From NCBI RefSeq assembly GCF_030540825.1, contig NZ_JAUOEO010000001.1:3795001-3859000 (forward strand): a stretch of DNA of 64,000 nucleotides. The letters run 5' to 3'. Positions within the stretch are counted from its first letter, which is position 1, and the number at the start of each line of letters is the position of its first letter. The position numbers and the translations under genes were made by a program. Under the pieces are notes generated by a model. The model saw nothing but the letters and a program-made list of their open reading frames with translations, had not been told where the DNA came from and did no database searches. Of the stretch, positions 1 through 8,681 are shown piece by piece. Source of the DNA: Flavivirga spongiicola (GTDB lineage Bacteria; Bacteroidota; Bacteroidia; Flavobacteriales; Flavobacteriaceae).

Positions 1-1
1 T

Positions 2-3000
2 TTAGATACCTATAGATCTACCAATGGAGGTACAAGTTTTACAAAAGTCACCAATTGGATATATAACCAATCAACTGGAGTGGGAGGTAATTTTGTACAT
101 GCAGATAACAGGGAAATAGAAGTTGTTAATGGTAACATTTATATGGGAACCGATGGCTGGTTGGTAAAAAGCACCGATGGCGGACTTAACTATGAAATTT
201 TAACCTATGGAGTAGGCAACCATGAAATTTATCAACATGGTATGGGGGTTTCGCAATCTGATGATAACACCCTTGTAATTGGTGTTCAAGACAATGGAAC
301 TAGCATTTGGTATGATGGGAAATGGAACCATTGGAAAGGTGGAGATGGTGGTACCAGTATGATTGACCATTCAGATAAAAACATCATTTATGGTTCTTTA
401 TTTAATGGTGATTTTAAACGTACTGATACGGGAGGATTAACAAGCGGAAGAGTTGACTTGGGTGATACAAAGCCAGGGACATTACCACCTTTAATTCAGC
501 ATCCAACCGAATCTGAAACCATTTTTCTGGGAGAAGGTAGTGGTCAAATCTGGAAATCTATAAATAAAGGCGGAACATGGGACGTTATTGGAGATCTTGG
601 AGTGTCTGATGTTATTGACGAAATGGCTATCTCGCCGTCAGACCCAAATTATATCTACACATCTGTAAAAAACAGAATTTGGAGAACGACCGATGGTGGC
701 ACTAATTGGTCTGAAATAACTGGTACATTGCCTAGTTTTGTCATTAAGGGTATTGCCATTGATTATGATGATCCAAACCATGTATCGGTTTGCTTTACAG
801 GGTATGGTGCTAATACAAAATCTTATGAAACGACAGATGGAGGAACAACATGGTCTAACAATTCAACAGGACTTCCAAACCTAACAACATCTGATATTGT
901 TTATGGGAATTCTTCAAACAATGCCCTTTATATTGCTACGGATATTGGGGTTTATTACACCGATGATTCTTTATCCGAATGGAAAGCATTTGGGTTAGGT
1001 TTACCAAACGTCGTTGTAAATGATCTTGAAATACAGCATAGTAGCCAGCGTCTATATGCCGCTACATGGGGACGTGGCGTATGGAGTGCAGAACTTGTAG
1101 GGGAAGAAGAACCGCCAACAAGTCGTTTTGGAGTTGATTTTCAAGACGTTTACGAGGGAGATACTTTAAATTTTATAGATAAATCCATTGGGTTTCCATC
1201 CTCTTGGAGCTGGACCTTCGAAGGTGGTACTCCAAATACGAGTACAGAACAAAATCCAAGTATTGTATACAATACTGCCGGAGTATATAAAGTAACATTA
1301 ACGGTTACTAATGATTATGGTACAGATACCAAAGAAGAAGTGGGGTATATAACGGTTAATGAAAAACTTCCGCCTGTGGCCGATTTTACCTCTGATGTAC
1401 AAACCGTTTTCGATGGCAATTTTATAAACTTTAGTGATACATCTCAAAATATCCCTACGTCTTGGAGTTGGACTTTTGAGGGCGGTACTCCCAGTACTAG
1501 TACAGAACAAAACCCGATAGTTAACTATAGTACTATTGGAACTTATAAAGTTAGTTTAACAGCCACCAATCAGTTTGGTTCTAATACCAAAGAAGTTGTT
1601 GACTATGTTACAGTAACAGAAAATCAAGGTTCCGGACCATTGCAAGCACATTTTAATTTCCAAAGTGATTTAAAAGATGCTTCAACCTATAAGAGAGATT
1701 TAATTGTTCAAGGGACCAATGGGATCACTTACGTTGATGATCATTTCGGAAACCCAGAAAGTGCTTATCAAATACTAAGTGGACAATATCTTGAAAATTC
1801 ATATACAGGTATTGGAGGTACCGGAGCACGTACCATAACAGCATGGATTAAAACAACAACAGCAGGAAGTAGAAAAACAGTAGTGTCTTGGGGAGAAAAT
1901 CAACCAGGGCAAATGTGGAATGTCATGGTTGAAAATGGAAATATTCGTATGGAAGGGGGAGGCTGTAATGTTCAAAATGATGATTCTACAGTAGAACGTC
2001 TTGATAATAATACTTGGAGACACATAGCAGTGACATACGATTCATCTGATGGCACGATAATGAACACCATAAAATTATATATTGATGGTCAATTTTATGC
2101 TAATCAACCAGATAGTGGAGATTCATTCAATTCAGAAAATACAACTATAAACACTAGTACAGCTACAACTATTAGAATTGGTAGTGCTGCATATAATGCA
2201 AATTATGATTGGTTAGGAGAATTAGACGATGTCAGGATTTATTCAACGGCACTCTCGCAAGAACAGATTAACACAGTTATGAATGAAGCTCCTAATACGC
2301 CTCCTATAGCTGACTTTACAACAAATAAAACGGCCGTTTTTATAGGTGAAGATGTTTTATTTAATGATATATCATCAGGATCACCAACAAGCTGGTCATG
2401 GGTATTTACAGGAGCCATTCCTGCTGTTTCTATTGAGCAATCTCCAACGGTTACATATGATACTGAAGGTACTTATGAGGTATCATTATCTGTAACTAAT
2501 GCCTTTGGAAATGATACTAAAACGATAACAGATTATATCACCGTAACGATACCACCACCACCTACAGCTAATTTTACTGCAGATGTCACTGAGATCTGGG
2601 AAGGCGCTCAGGTCAATTTTACAGATCAGTCTACGGATAACCCTACAGAATGGGATTGGACTTTTGAAGGAGGAACACCATCTACAAGTACAGAACAAAA
2701 CCCGGTTATAACGTACAGTACAGAAGGGCTTTATAAAGTGACTTTAACAGCTATAAATGCACAAGGCTCTAACACTAAGGAAACTGTAGATTATATCTTA
2801 GTTAAAAAACCAATAGAAGTTAATGTAAGCCAAGATAATTATACTGTAGCCGTAACAAGTGAGACCTGTAGAAGTAGTAATAATGGAAAAATTAATATAA
2901 CACCAATAGCCGACTATCCATATACTGCAAACATAACTGGGAATAGTGTAAATAGCTCTCAAGAATTCAGCATAAGCTTGCCTTTATCAATAGACAATTT

Positions 3001-3553
3001 AGCTGCTGGAGTTTACACTATTTGTATAACTATTGCTGACGCTCCAAATTATGAACAATGTTTTACTATACAAGTGAGCGAACCAGAAAATTTGAGTGTC
3101 TACTCTAAAGTATCAGATACAAAAGATTCTGTATCATTAGATTTGTCTGGGGCCAAATCATATAATATTTATTTAAACGGTAAAATAACATCTACTAAAC
3201 AAAGTAACATTAGCTTAGATTTAGAAGTGGGTAAATTCAATGTTTTAAAGGTATTCACAGACAAAACTTGCCAAGGGATTCATGAAGAAATATTTGATTT
3301 TAGAGGAGAAACTTACTTTTTTCCAAACCCTACGAAGCATAAAGTAAATATTATTTTAAGTGAAGCTTTTCAAAAAAGTAAATCATTAGATATTTCAATT
3401 TCTACCATTACAGGTAAAATAGTTTATAAAGAGGAAATTAAAGAACAATCTAAATTATTAGAAATTCCATTAGATGAACTGTCTAAGGGCGCTTATTTTA
3501 TTAATGTTTCAAGTAAGGGTCTATCTAAAATTCATAAAATGATTAAGTTATGA
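2..3553 (+). CDS. Partial secreted beta-propeller / PKD / LamG protein with T9SS sorting tail
   Basis: The frame is open to the left window edge, so the 5' end is missing; an in-frame GTG at 80 is not the real start. The first ~1,100 nt encode Asp-box repeats (S-T-D-G-G-x-x-[FWY] motifs recur) of a sortilin/BNR-type beta-propeller. Then follow PKD domains (~nt 1130-1360 and 1370-1620), a LamG/ConA-like lectin domain (~1640-2280), two further PKD domains (~2300-2555 and 2560-2810), a low-complexity beta-rich part, and a C-terminal Por-secretion domain (~3300-3550, beginning FFPNPTKHKVNI). Such proteins are exported by T9SS and anchored on the cell surface or released; the lectin and PKD parts suggest glycan or protein-matrix binding. 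The stop codon overlaps the next start (ATGA), so the two are translationally coupled. No catalytic residues could be assigned. Confidence 0.85.
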   Translation, partial: LDTYRSTNGGTSFTKVTNWIYNQSTGVGGNFVHADNREIEVVNGNIYMGTDGWLVKSTDGGLNYEILTYGVGNHEIYQHGMGVSQSDDNTLVIGVQDNGTSIWYDGKWNHWKGGDGGTSMIDHSDKNIIYGSLFNGDFKRTDTGGLTSGRVDLGDTKPGTLPPLIQHPTESETIFLGEGSGQIWKSINKGGTWDVIGDLGVSDVIDEMAISPSDPNYIYTSVKNRIWRTTDGGTNWSEITGTLPSFVIKGIAIDYDDPNHVSVCFTGYGANTKSYETTDGGTTWSNNSTGLPNLTTSDIVYGNSSNNALYIATDIGVYYTDDSLSEWKAFGLGLPNVVVNDLEIQHSSQRLYAATWGRGVWSAELVGEEEPPTSRFGVDFQDVYEGDTLNFIDKSIGFPSSWSWTFEGGTPNTSTEQNPSIVYNTAGVYKVTLTVTNDYGTDTKEEVGYITVNEKLPPVADFTSDVQTVFDGNFINFSDTSQNIPTSWSWTFEGGTPSTSTEQNPIVNYSTIGTYKVSLTATNQFGSNTKEVVDYVTVTENQGSGPLQAHFNFQSDLKDASTYKRDLIVQGTNGITYVDDHFGNPESAYQILSGQYLENSYTGIGGTGARTITAWIKTTTAGSRKTVVSWGENQPGQMWNVMVENGNIRMEGGGCNVQNDDSTVERLDNNTWRHIAVTYDSSDGTIMNTIKLYIDGQFYANQPDSGDSFNSENTTINTSTATTIRIGSAAYNANYDWLGELDDVRIYSTALSQEQINTVMNEAPNTPPIADFTTNKTAVFIGEDVLFNDISSGSPTSWSWVFTGAIPAVSIEQSPTVTYDTEGTYEVSLSVTNAFGNDTKTITDYITVTIPPPPTANFTADVTEIWEGAQVNFTDQSTDNPTEWDWTFEGGTPSTSTEQNPVITYSTEGLYKVTLTAINAQGSNTKETVDYILVKKPIEVNVSQDNYTVAVTSETCRSSNNGKINITPIADYPYTANITGNSVNSSQEFSISLPLSIDNLAAGVYTICITIADAPNYEQCFTIQVSEPENLSVYSKVSDTKDSVSLDLSGAKSYNIYLNGKITSTKQSNISLDLEVGKFNVLKVFTDKTCQGIHEEIFDFRGETYFFPNPTKHKVNIILSEAFQKSKSLDISISTITGKIVYKEEIKEQSKLLEIPLDELSKGAYFINVSSKGLSKIHKMIKL
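1204..2705 (+). repeat. Three near-identical DNA segments inside PKD repeats
   Basis: About 52-55 nt encoding W-[ST]-W-T-F-E-G-G-T-P-x-T-S-T-E-Q-N-P occur at ~1204-1257, ~1461-1515 and ~2651-2705 within the first gene. The PKD domains are thus recent internal duplications. The third PKD domain (~2390-2450) is clearly more diverged. Confidence 0.7.
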
Positions 3554-4248
3554 GAAAGTATTTATTATATATATATTTAGGAGCCATAGTATTTAACTGC
3601 GGTGGTGGTTCTGATGATCCAGAACCAACTCCAACTCCAAAGAACCCAGAAGCTGCAAGTTTAGTATACCCTGAGCAAAATTCTGAATGTACAACGGGAA
3701 CAAACGTTACTGCTACAAATAGCACAGTAGAGTTTGAATGGGATACAAGTACGAATACAGACACTTACGAGCTAACACTTAAAAACTTAGTAACAACAGA
3801 CGAAACAAAACATACGTCTTCTACAAATAAAATAAGTCTTGAATTATTAAAAGCGACCCCTTATTCCTGGTATATAATTTCTAAATCGAACAGTGTAACC
3901 AATACTGCACAAAGCCAAACATGGAAATTTTATAATGCCGGTGATGGCGTTATTTCTTATGCTCCCTTTCCTGCAGAGGTTATTGCTCCTGTTAATGATG
4001 CCAATATCGCAACTACAGATAAAGTGACTTTAGATTGGAACGGAAGCGATGTTGATAATGATATTGCTGCTTATGATGTTTATTTTGGAACCACAGCATC
4101 TCCGCCATCTTTTAAAACAAATCAGTTGGAGAGTTTGTTAGAAGATGTCTCGGTAACGTCGGCAACTACGTATTATTGGTATATAATTACTAAAGACGAA
4201 CAAGGAAATAACTCGCAATCTGAAACTTTTAAATTCACAATAAATTAA
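3550..4248 (+). CDS. FN3-like repeat lipoprotein
   Basis: 232 aa. A short hydrophobic N-terminus ends in a lipobox (IVFNC, Cys17) followed by a Gly/Asp/Pro-rich tether, so it is a predicted SPII lipoprotein, probably on the outer membrane. Two beta-sandwich repeats of fibronectin-III character follow (~35-130 and ~140-232); each ends in a matching motif (PYSWYIISKSNS and TYYWYIITKDEQ). No catalytic motif is visible. It overlaps the upstream PKD/LamG gene by 4 nt, so the two are translated together, and it probably acts as a surface-exposed accessory or binding protein for that giant protein. The function itself is not recognised. Confidence 0.75.
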   Translation: MRKYLLYIYLGAIVFNCGGGSDDPEPTPTPKNPEAASLVYPEQNSECTTGTNVTATNSTVEFEWDTSTNTDTYELTLKNLVTTDETKHTSSTNKISLELLKATPYSWYIISKSNSVTNTAQSQTWKFYNAGDGVISYAPFPAEVIAPVNDANIATTDKVTLDWNGSDVDNDIAAYDVYFGTTASPPSFKTNQLESLLEDVSVTSATTYYWYIITKDEQGNNSQSETFKFTIN

Positions 4249-4345
4249 AAAGAACACGCCCATTTCTCTTTGAAAAGTATATGTATAAACACAAACCCTT
4301 ACTTATAAATAGTGGCTATTAATAATCAATTAAAAATATAAAACT

Positions 4346-5338
4346 ATGATTTTAAAAACTACTTTTTTTAAACAGACACTTACATTGACCATAATGTTTG
4401 CTCTTATAAGTACTGGGGTATTTTCCCAAACTTTAGAAGCACATTACAACTTTTCGAATAATTTAGATGATTCCTCAATAAATGGTAGAAATTTAACAAA
4501 GACAGGTAGTGCTTTAAAAACATTTACTACCGATAACTACGCAAATACTATAAGTGCTTTTGATGCTTATGATGCCACCGGAGAATATTTAGTAGCAACG
4601 GGTTACAAAGGCATCTCTGGAAATGGAGAAAGAACAGTTACGGCTTGGATTAAATTAAGAGCAGGAGGAAATAGAAGAACCATTGTTTCTTGGGGGCAAA
4701 ACTCAGGAGGACAAATGTTTAATGTCATGATACATAGCGGAAGAATTCGAGTTGAAGGAGGAAGTTCAAGTATTTTAAGTGAAGGAATTGTTCCTAATGG
4801 AAGTTGGCATCATGTAGCCGTAACTTTTAACCCAACTACAGATGGGGCTAAATTATCGTCTTGTAAAATGTATATTGATGGTGCGTTACAAACAATTAAC
4901 TCATCTTTTAACCCTGGAACTGTTTTAAATACAGATGCTGCTACGAATGATGTTCGAATAGGAGAAGCGGTTTATAGTACGACACATTTTTTTAGAGGAG
5001 AACTAAACGATGTTCGTGTTTATTCTGGTGAACTCACGATTGCTCAAGTAGCTACAGTGATGTCTGGAAGTACACTGAATATATCAGATAATAGAGTAAC
5101 AAAAACATTTAAAGCATACCCTAATGCTGTCACTGATGTGTTAACTATTAAATCATCTTTAACAAATAAATTGAATGTTTCTGTTTATAATATGTTAGGA
5201 GCTTTAGTTAAGGTAACGGTTTCAGATAATAATAATGGTCAAGCGAAGGTAGACATGAATCATTTATCGTCTGGATTATATCATATTATTGTTGAAGCTG
5301 AAGGGAATCGTTCAGGTTTAAAAATTGTAAAAAATTAG
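4346..5338 (+). CDS. LamG/ConA-like lectin protein with T9SS sorting domain
   Basis: 330 aa. Signal peptide at residues ~1-28 (cleavage near FSQ), one LamG/concanavalin-like domain at ~30-245, and a type IX sorting domain at ~255-330 containing the YPN motif (KAYPNAVTDVLTI). The lectin domain is clearly paralogous to the LamG module in the first gene of the window: both contain R-T-[IV]-T-A-W-I-K, [KR]-T-[IV]-V-S-W-G and N-V-M. The product is predicted to be secreted across the outer membrane and to bind carbohydrate or an extracellular matrix. A 97-nt gap separates it from the preceding lipoprotein gene, and it is probably part of the same operon. No hydrolase residues are recognised. Confidence 0.8.
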   Translation: MILKTTFFKQTLTLTIMFALISTGVFSQTLEAHYNFSNNLDDSSINGRNLTKTGSALKTFTTDNYANTISAFDAYDATGEYLVATGYKGISGNGERTVTAWIKLRAGGNRRTIVSWGQNSGGQMFNVMIHSGRIRVEGGSSSILSEGIVPNGSWHHVAVTFNPTTDGAKLSSCKMYIDGALQTINSSFNPGTVLNTDAATNDVRIGEAVYSTTHFFRGELNDVRVYSGELTIAQVATVMSGSTLNISDNRVTKTFKAYPNAVTDVLTIKSSLTNKLNVSVYNMLGALVKVTVSDNNNGQAKVDMNHLSSGLYHIIVEAEGNRSGLKIVKN

Positions 5339-5464
5339 ATGGGTTCAATACCAAATAATCCGGGTTAAAGAGAAGAATTCTTTTTGTATGATTTTAAAAG
5401 AATGCTTAAATGTCAAAATTAATTAAATATATTGCTGAGGTATAAATAACAAATTAATACATAA

Positions 5465-7096
5465 ATGAATTTAAAACATAGTATTATAGTTGGGATAAAG
5501 AAAATGACATGGTTACTAGTGGTTAGTACGCTTTTAACGGTTTCATGCTCAAAGGATAATGATGTGACAGATCCGGTTGTTGAAGAACCTGACCCTACAC
5601 CAGAAGTCGATGTATGGACAGTAAATAAAACAAATCAGTACGCTTTAAATGTCGTGTTTTTTAAACCAGCAGATTTTAATGCCGATGCAACGCTAATAAA
5701 CCAAGTAAGTGATGTGATGCTCTTTATTCAAAAATGGTATGAAAAGCAGATGGAACTACAAGGTTTTGGTAAAAAAACATTTGGATTAATAACAAACCAA
5801 CATGATAAAGTAAGAGTTCACTTAGTAGAAGGAAAACAACCAAGTAGTTTTTATGATGGACATTCTGAAATTGTAAATGAAATAGACCAATATTTTGTCA
5901 GTAATCCAGGCTATAAGTCAGGTAAACATATCTTTGTTTTAGGACAAAGAGATAGTGGTGTTCCTTTTTATGGTATAGGGAAAACAGCTTTTGCAACATC
6001 AGAAAATTTTAGTCTTACTACTACTGGAAAATCTGTAGGCGATCTTGAATTAAAAAATTGCCACCTCCTTGGAGGCATCATGCATGAGTTGGGGCATGGT
6101 CTTAATTTACCACATTGTGCACATAAAGCATCAGATTTGCCAAAAGTGTCATTAATGTCATTTGGAAACCACACTTATCAAGAAGGTAAGGAAGACTTGG
6201 TTTTTTTAACAAAATCAGATTGTGCCATTTTAAATGTTAGCGAAGTTTTTAACACAAAAGACAAGCAATATTATAATACAGAACCCACCGTAACCATGGA
6301 AGAATATTCAGTTAAAAAAGATGCTACAAAACAAGCCACTATTGTACAGGGATTGTTTACTTCTGATGTAAAAGCAAATCACATATATGTAGGTCACAAT
6401 GGATACCCTCTTGAAGGAGGTTATGATAATATTACTTTTACAACAACAGTAGCAGAAACAAGTAACACAAATGAATACTCTTTTTATTTAGAAATGCCTT
6501 ATTCCGATATTTTTAATGGATATCAAGCTAAAGACCTTTTAGAATTATCTATGGTTGTCGTTACAGAAAATGGTAATAAAAATATTCCTGTAAAATATGA
6601 TTACACTATAGATGTTTTATCTCCAGAGCCTAATGATGATATTCTTAAGGATTACACACCATTTGTTTTTTCAAATAGATCTAGTTGGACAATATCGGCG
6701 AATTCAACAGGACCAAATAGAGCAGCTATAGATATGATTGATGGACAATATTCAACATATTGGCACTCATCATGGCAGTACGTCATAGGTACCAATGGCA
6801 ATCATCAAGTAAATATAGACATAAATACACCAAAAGATATTAATGGAATTTATCTTCATTCAGATAGACCCGGAACCCAATATAGGCCAAAGCATATAAT
6901 TGTAGAAACGAGTAGCGATAAAATTAACTGGGTTGTTACAAAGGAAATGGATATAGCAACAATCGGTTCTGCAAGAGAAGTCTTTATAAATTTTGACAAT
7001 CAAGTTAATGCACGGTATATTAAACTAATTGTAAGCGAAGTTCATGCTGGTAATGCAGAAGAAAATTTAATATTTAGTGAGGTTGATATATTTTAA
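5465..7096 (+). CDS. Lipoprotein zinc metalloprotease with C-terminal discoidin (F5/8C) domain
   Basis: 543 aa. Signal sequence with lipobox LTVSC (Cys28). A metzincin-like domain carries the zinc motif HELGHGLNLPH (His207, Glu208, His211, His217) and a plausible Met-turn SLMSFG (Met231). The third motif position is Asn where most metzincins have Gly. A cysteine near the motif (Cys218) could form a disulfide. Residues ~400-543 form an F5/8 type C / CBM32-like fold (ends ARYIKLIVSEV...), often used to bind galactose- or glucose-configured glycans. The likely role is a surface protease acting on glycoprotein or matrix protein. Only 21 nt separate it from the following sulfatase gene, which suggests co-transcription. 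The exact peptidase family is not certain. Confidence 0.78.
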   Translation: MNLKHSIIVGIKKMTWLLVVSTLLTVSCSKDNDVTDPVVEEPDPTPEVDVWTVNKTNQYALNVVFFKPADFNADATLINQVSDVMLFIQKWYEKQMELQGFGKKTFGLITNQHDKVRVHLVEGKQPSSFYDGHSEIVNEIDQYFVSNPGYKSGKHIFVLGQRDSGVPFYGIGKTAFATSENFSLTTTGKSVGDLELKNCHLLGGIMHELGHGLNLPHCAHKASDLPKVSLMSFGNHTYQEGKEDLVFLTKSDCAILNVSEVFNTKDKQYYNTEPTVTMEEYSVKKDATKQATIVQGLFTSDVKANHIYVGHNGYPLEGGYDNITFTTTVAETSNTNEYSFYLEMPYSDIFNGYQAKDLLELSMVVVTENGNKNIPVKYDYTIDVLSPEPNDDILKDYTPFVFSNRSSWTISANSTGPNRAAIDMIDGQYSTYWHSSWQYVIGTNGNHQVNIDINTPKDINGIYLHSDRPGTQYRPKHIIVETSSDKINWVVTKEMDIATIGSAREVFINFDNQVNARYIKLIVSEVHAGNAEENLIFSEVDIF

Positions 7097-7117
7097 TATT
7101 AAAATAAAATACAGAAT

Positions 7118-8542
7118 ATGATTTACAAAAATTTAAGGATAAAATATATATTTATTATAAGCATTGGCATTAGTTTGGTTTCTTGTAACCTTTTTCATAA
7201 CCGTCAATCAAAAATAGAGAATAAGCCAAACATCATATTTGTTTTGGTTGATGATTTAGGTTGGAGCGATTTAAGCTTTATGGGTAACCCGGTTTATGAA
7301 ACGCCTAATTTAGATAAATTATCGAATGAAGGTGTCATGTTTACAAATGCGTATGCTCCTGCGGCAAATTGTGCGCCTAGCAGAGCTTGTATTATGTCTG
7401 GAAAAAACACACCAAGGCACGGTATTTATACGGTCGGTTCTTCCAAAAGAGGTAAGTCAAAAGATAGAAAGATAGTTCCGACACCAAATATAAAAACGTT
7501 AAGAGATAATTTTATAACACTTGCGGAAGTCTTAAAAAACAGTGGATATACAAATGCGTCCATGGGAAAATGGCATTTAAGTGAAGACCCAAAAACTCAA
7601 GGATTCGATATTAATATTGGCGGATCGCATGCAGGGCATCCAAAGTCCTATTTTAGTCCATATAGAAATAAGAATTTAGAGGACGGCATAAAAGGGGAGT
7701 ATTTAACAGATAGATTGACTAATGAAGCTATTGGTTTTATAAAAAAGAACAAGAAAAAACCATTTTTCCTTTACTTACCATATTTTACGGTACATACGCC
7801 TTTACAAGGAAAGCAAAATTTAGTTGAGAAATATAAAACTAAAATTAATGGAGACAAAAGGTTTAGCGCTAGGTATGGTGCTATGGTCGAGAGTATGGAT
7901 GAAAACGTTGGCAGATTAATGCATGCGTTAAAAGAATTTAAAATAGAAGAAAACACCATGGTTATTTTTATGTCTGATAATGGGGGACTGGCTTCGGTTT
8001 CTTCCCAATTTCCTTTAAGAGGTGGTAAAGGTTCTTATTATGAAGGCGGGATACGGGTGCCTTGTATTATTAAATGGCCAAATAAAATTAAAGAAGCAAA
8101 AAAAACAGACACCCCAATAACGGGTTTAGATATTTTTCCAACATTAAGAGATATTGTTGGTGATTCAACAGATAATAGTTTGGACGGGATGTCATTATTA
8201 CCACTTTTGGCTGAAAATAAAAGTATAGAAGAACGCTCTTTGTTTTGGCATTTTCCAATCTATTTAGAAAGTGTTAACCCAAAGGAAGAAGAAGCCAGAG
8301 ATTCATTGTTTAGAACACGTCCTGGTAGTGTTATTAGAAAAGGAAAATGGAAACTTCATGAATACTTTGAAGATGGTGATATGGAACTTTATAATTTGGA
8401 AACAGATATAGGAGAAAGAACAAACCTGTTTGAAGAAAATCCAGATAAGGCAAAAGCACTATATGATGAATTAGAAGCATGGCGAATAAAAACTAATGCA
8501 CCTATACCAACTGAATTAAATCCAGCTTATCAACCTAAATAA
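7118..8542 (+). CDS. S1-family sulfatase, lipoprotein
   Basis: 474 aa. Lipobox SLVSC (Cys23). The N-terminal sulfatase core has the metal-binding pair Asp45-Asp46 (FVLVDDLGWSD) and the formylglycine signature C-A-P-S-R with Cys85 as the residue matured to formylglycine; GKWHL and MSDNGG are the other conserved sulfatase blocks. The family (formylglycine-dependent, Ca-binding S1) removes sulfate esters from carbohydrates. The substrate cannot be read from sequence. It probably shares a transcript with the protease/lectin genes upstream and is followed by a 12-bp inverted repeat that may end the operon. Confidence 0.88.
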   Translation: MIYKNLRIKYIFIISIGISLVSCNLFHNRQSKIENKPNIIFVLVDDLGWSDLSFMGNPVYETPNLDKLSNEGVMFTNAYAPAANCAPSRACIMSGKNTPRHGIYTVGSSKRGKSKDRKIVPTPNIKTLRDNFITLAEVLKNSGYTNASMGKWHLSEDPKTQGFDINIGGSHAGHPKSYFSPYRNKNLEDGIKGEYLTDRLTNEAIGFIKKNKKKPFFLYLPYFTVHTPLQGKQNLVEKYKTKINGDKRFSARYGAMVESMDENVGRLMHALKEFKIEENTMVIFMSDNGGLASVSSQFPLRGGKGSYYEGGIRVPCIIKWPNKIKEAKKTDTPITGLDIFPTLRDIVGDSTDNSLDGMSLLPLLAENKSIEERSLFWHFPIYLESVNPKEEEARDSLFRTRPGSVIRKGKWKLHEYFEDGDMELYNLETDIGERTNLFEENPDKAKALYDELEAWRIKTNAPIPTELNPAYQPK

Positions 8543-8558
8543 GGTATTACTCTAACCT

Positions 8559-8624
8559 AAAATGACGCATCTAATTCGTTTCTTTAAAAAGTAATTCAAA
8601 TTATTTATGCGTCATTTTGAAATT
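8559..8624. repeat. Inverted repeat after sulfatase gene; member of a dispersed family
   Basis: Perfect 12-bp arms 8559-8570 (AAAATGACGCAT) and 8607-8618, loop 36 nt. The right side (8592-8624) closely resembles 52622-52654, so this is a dispersed intergenic element that may double as a transcription end point. Confidence 0.55.
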
Positions 8625-8681
8625 TAAATGATGTAACTTAAAAAAAACAGAAACTTTGTTTGAATAAAAGAGATGTAAATC

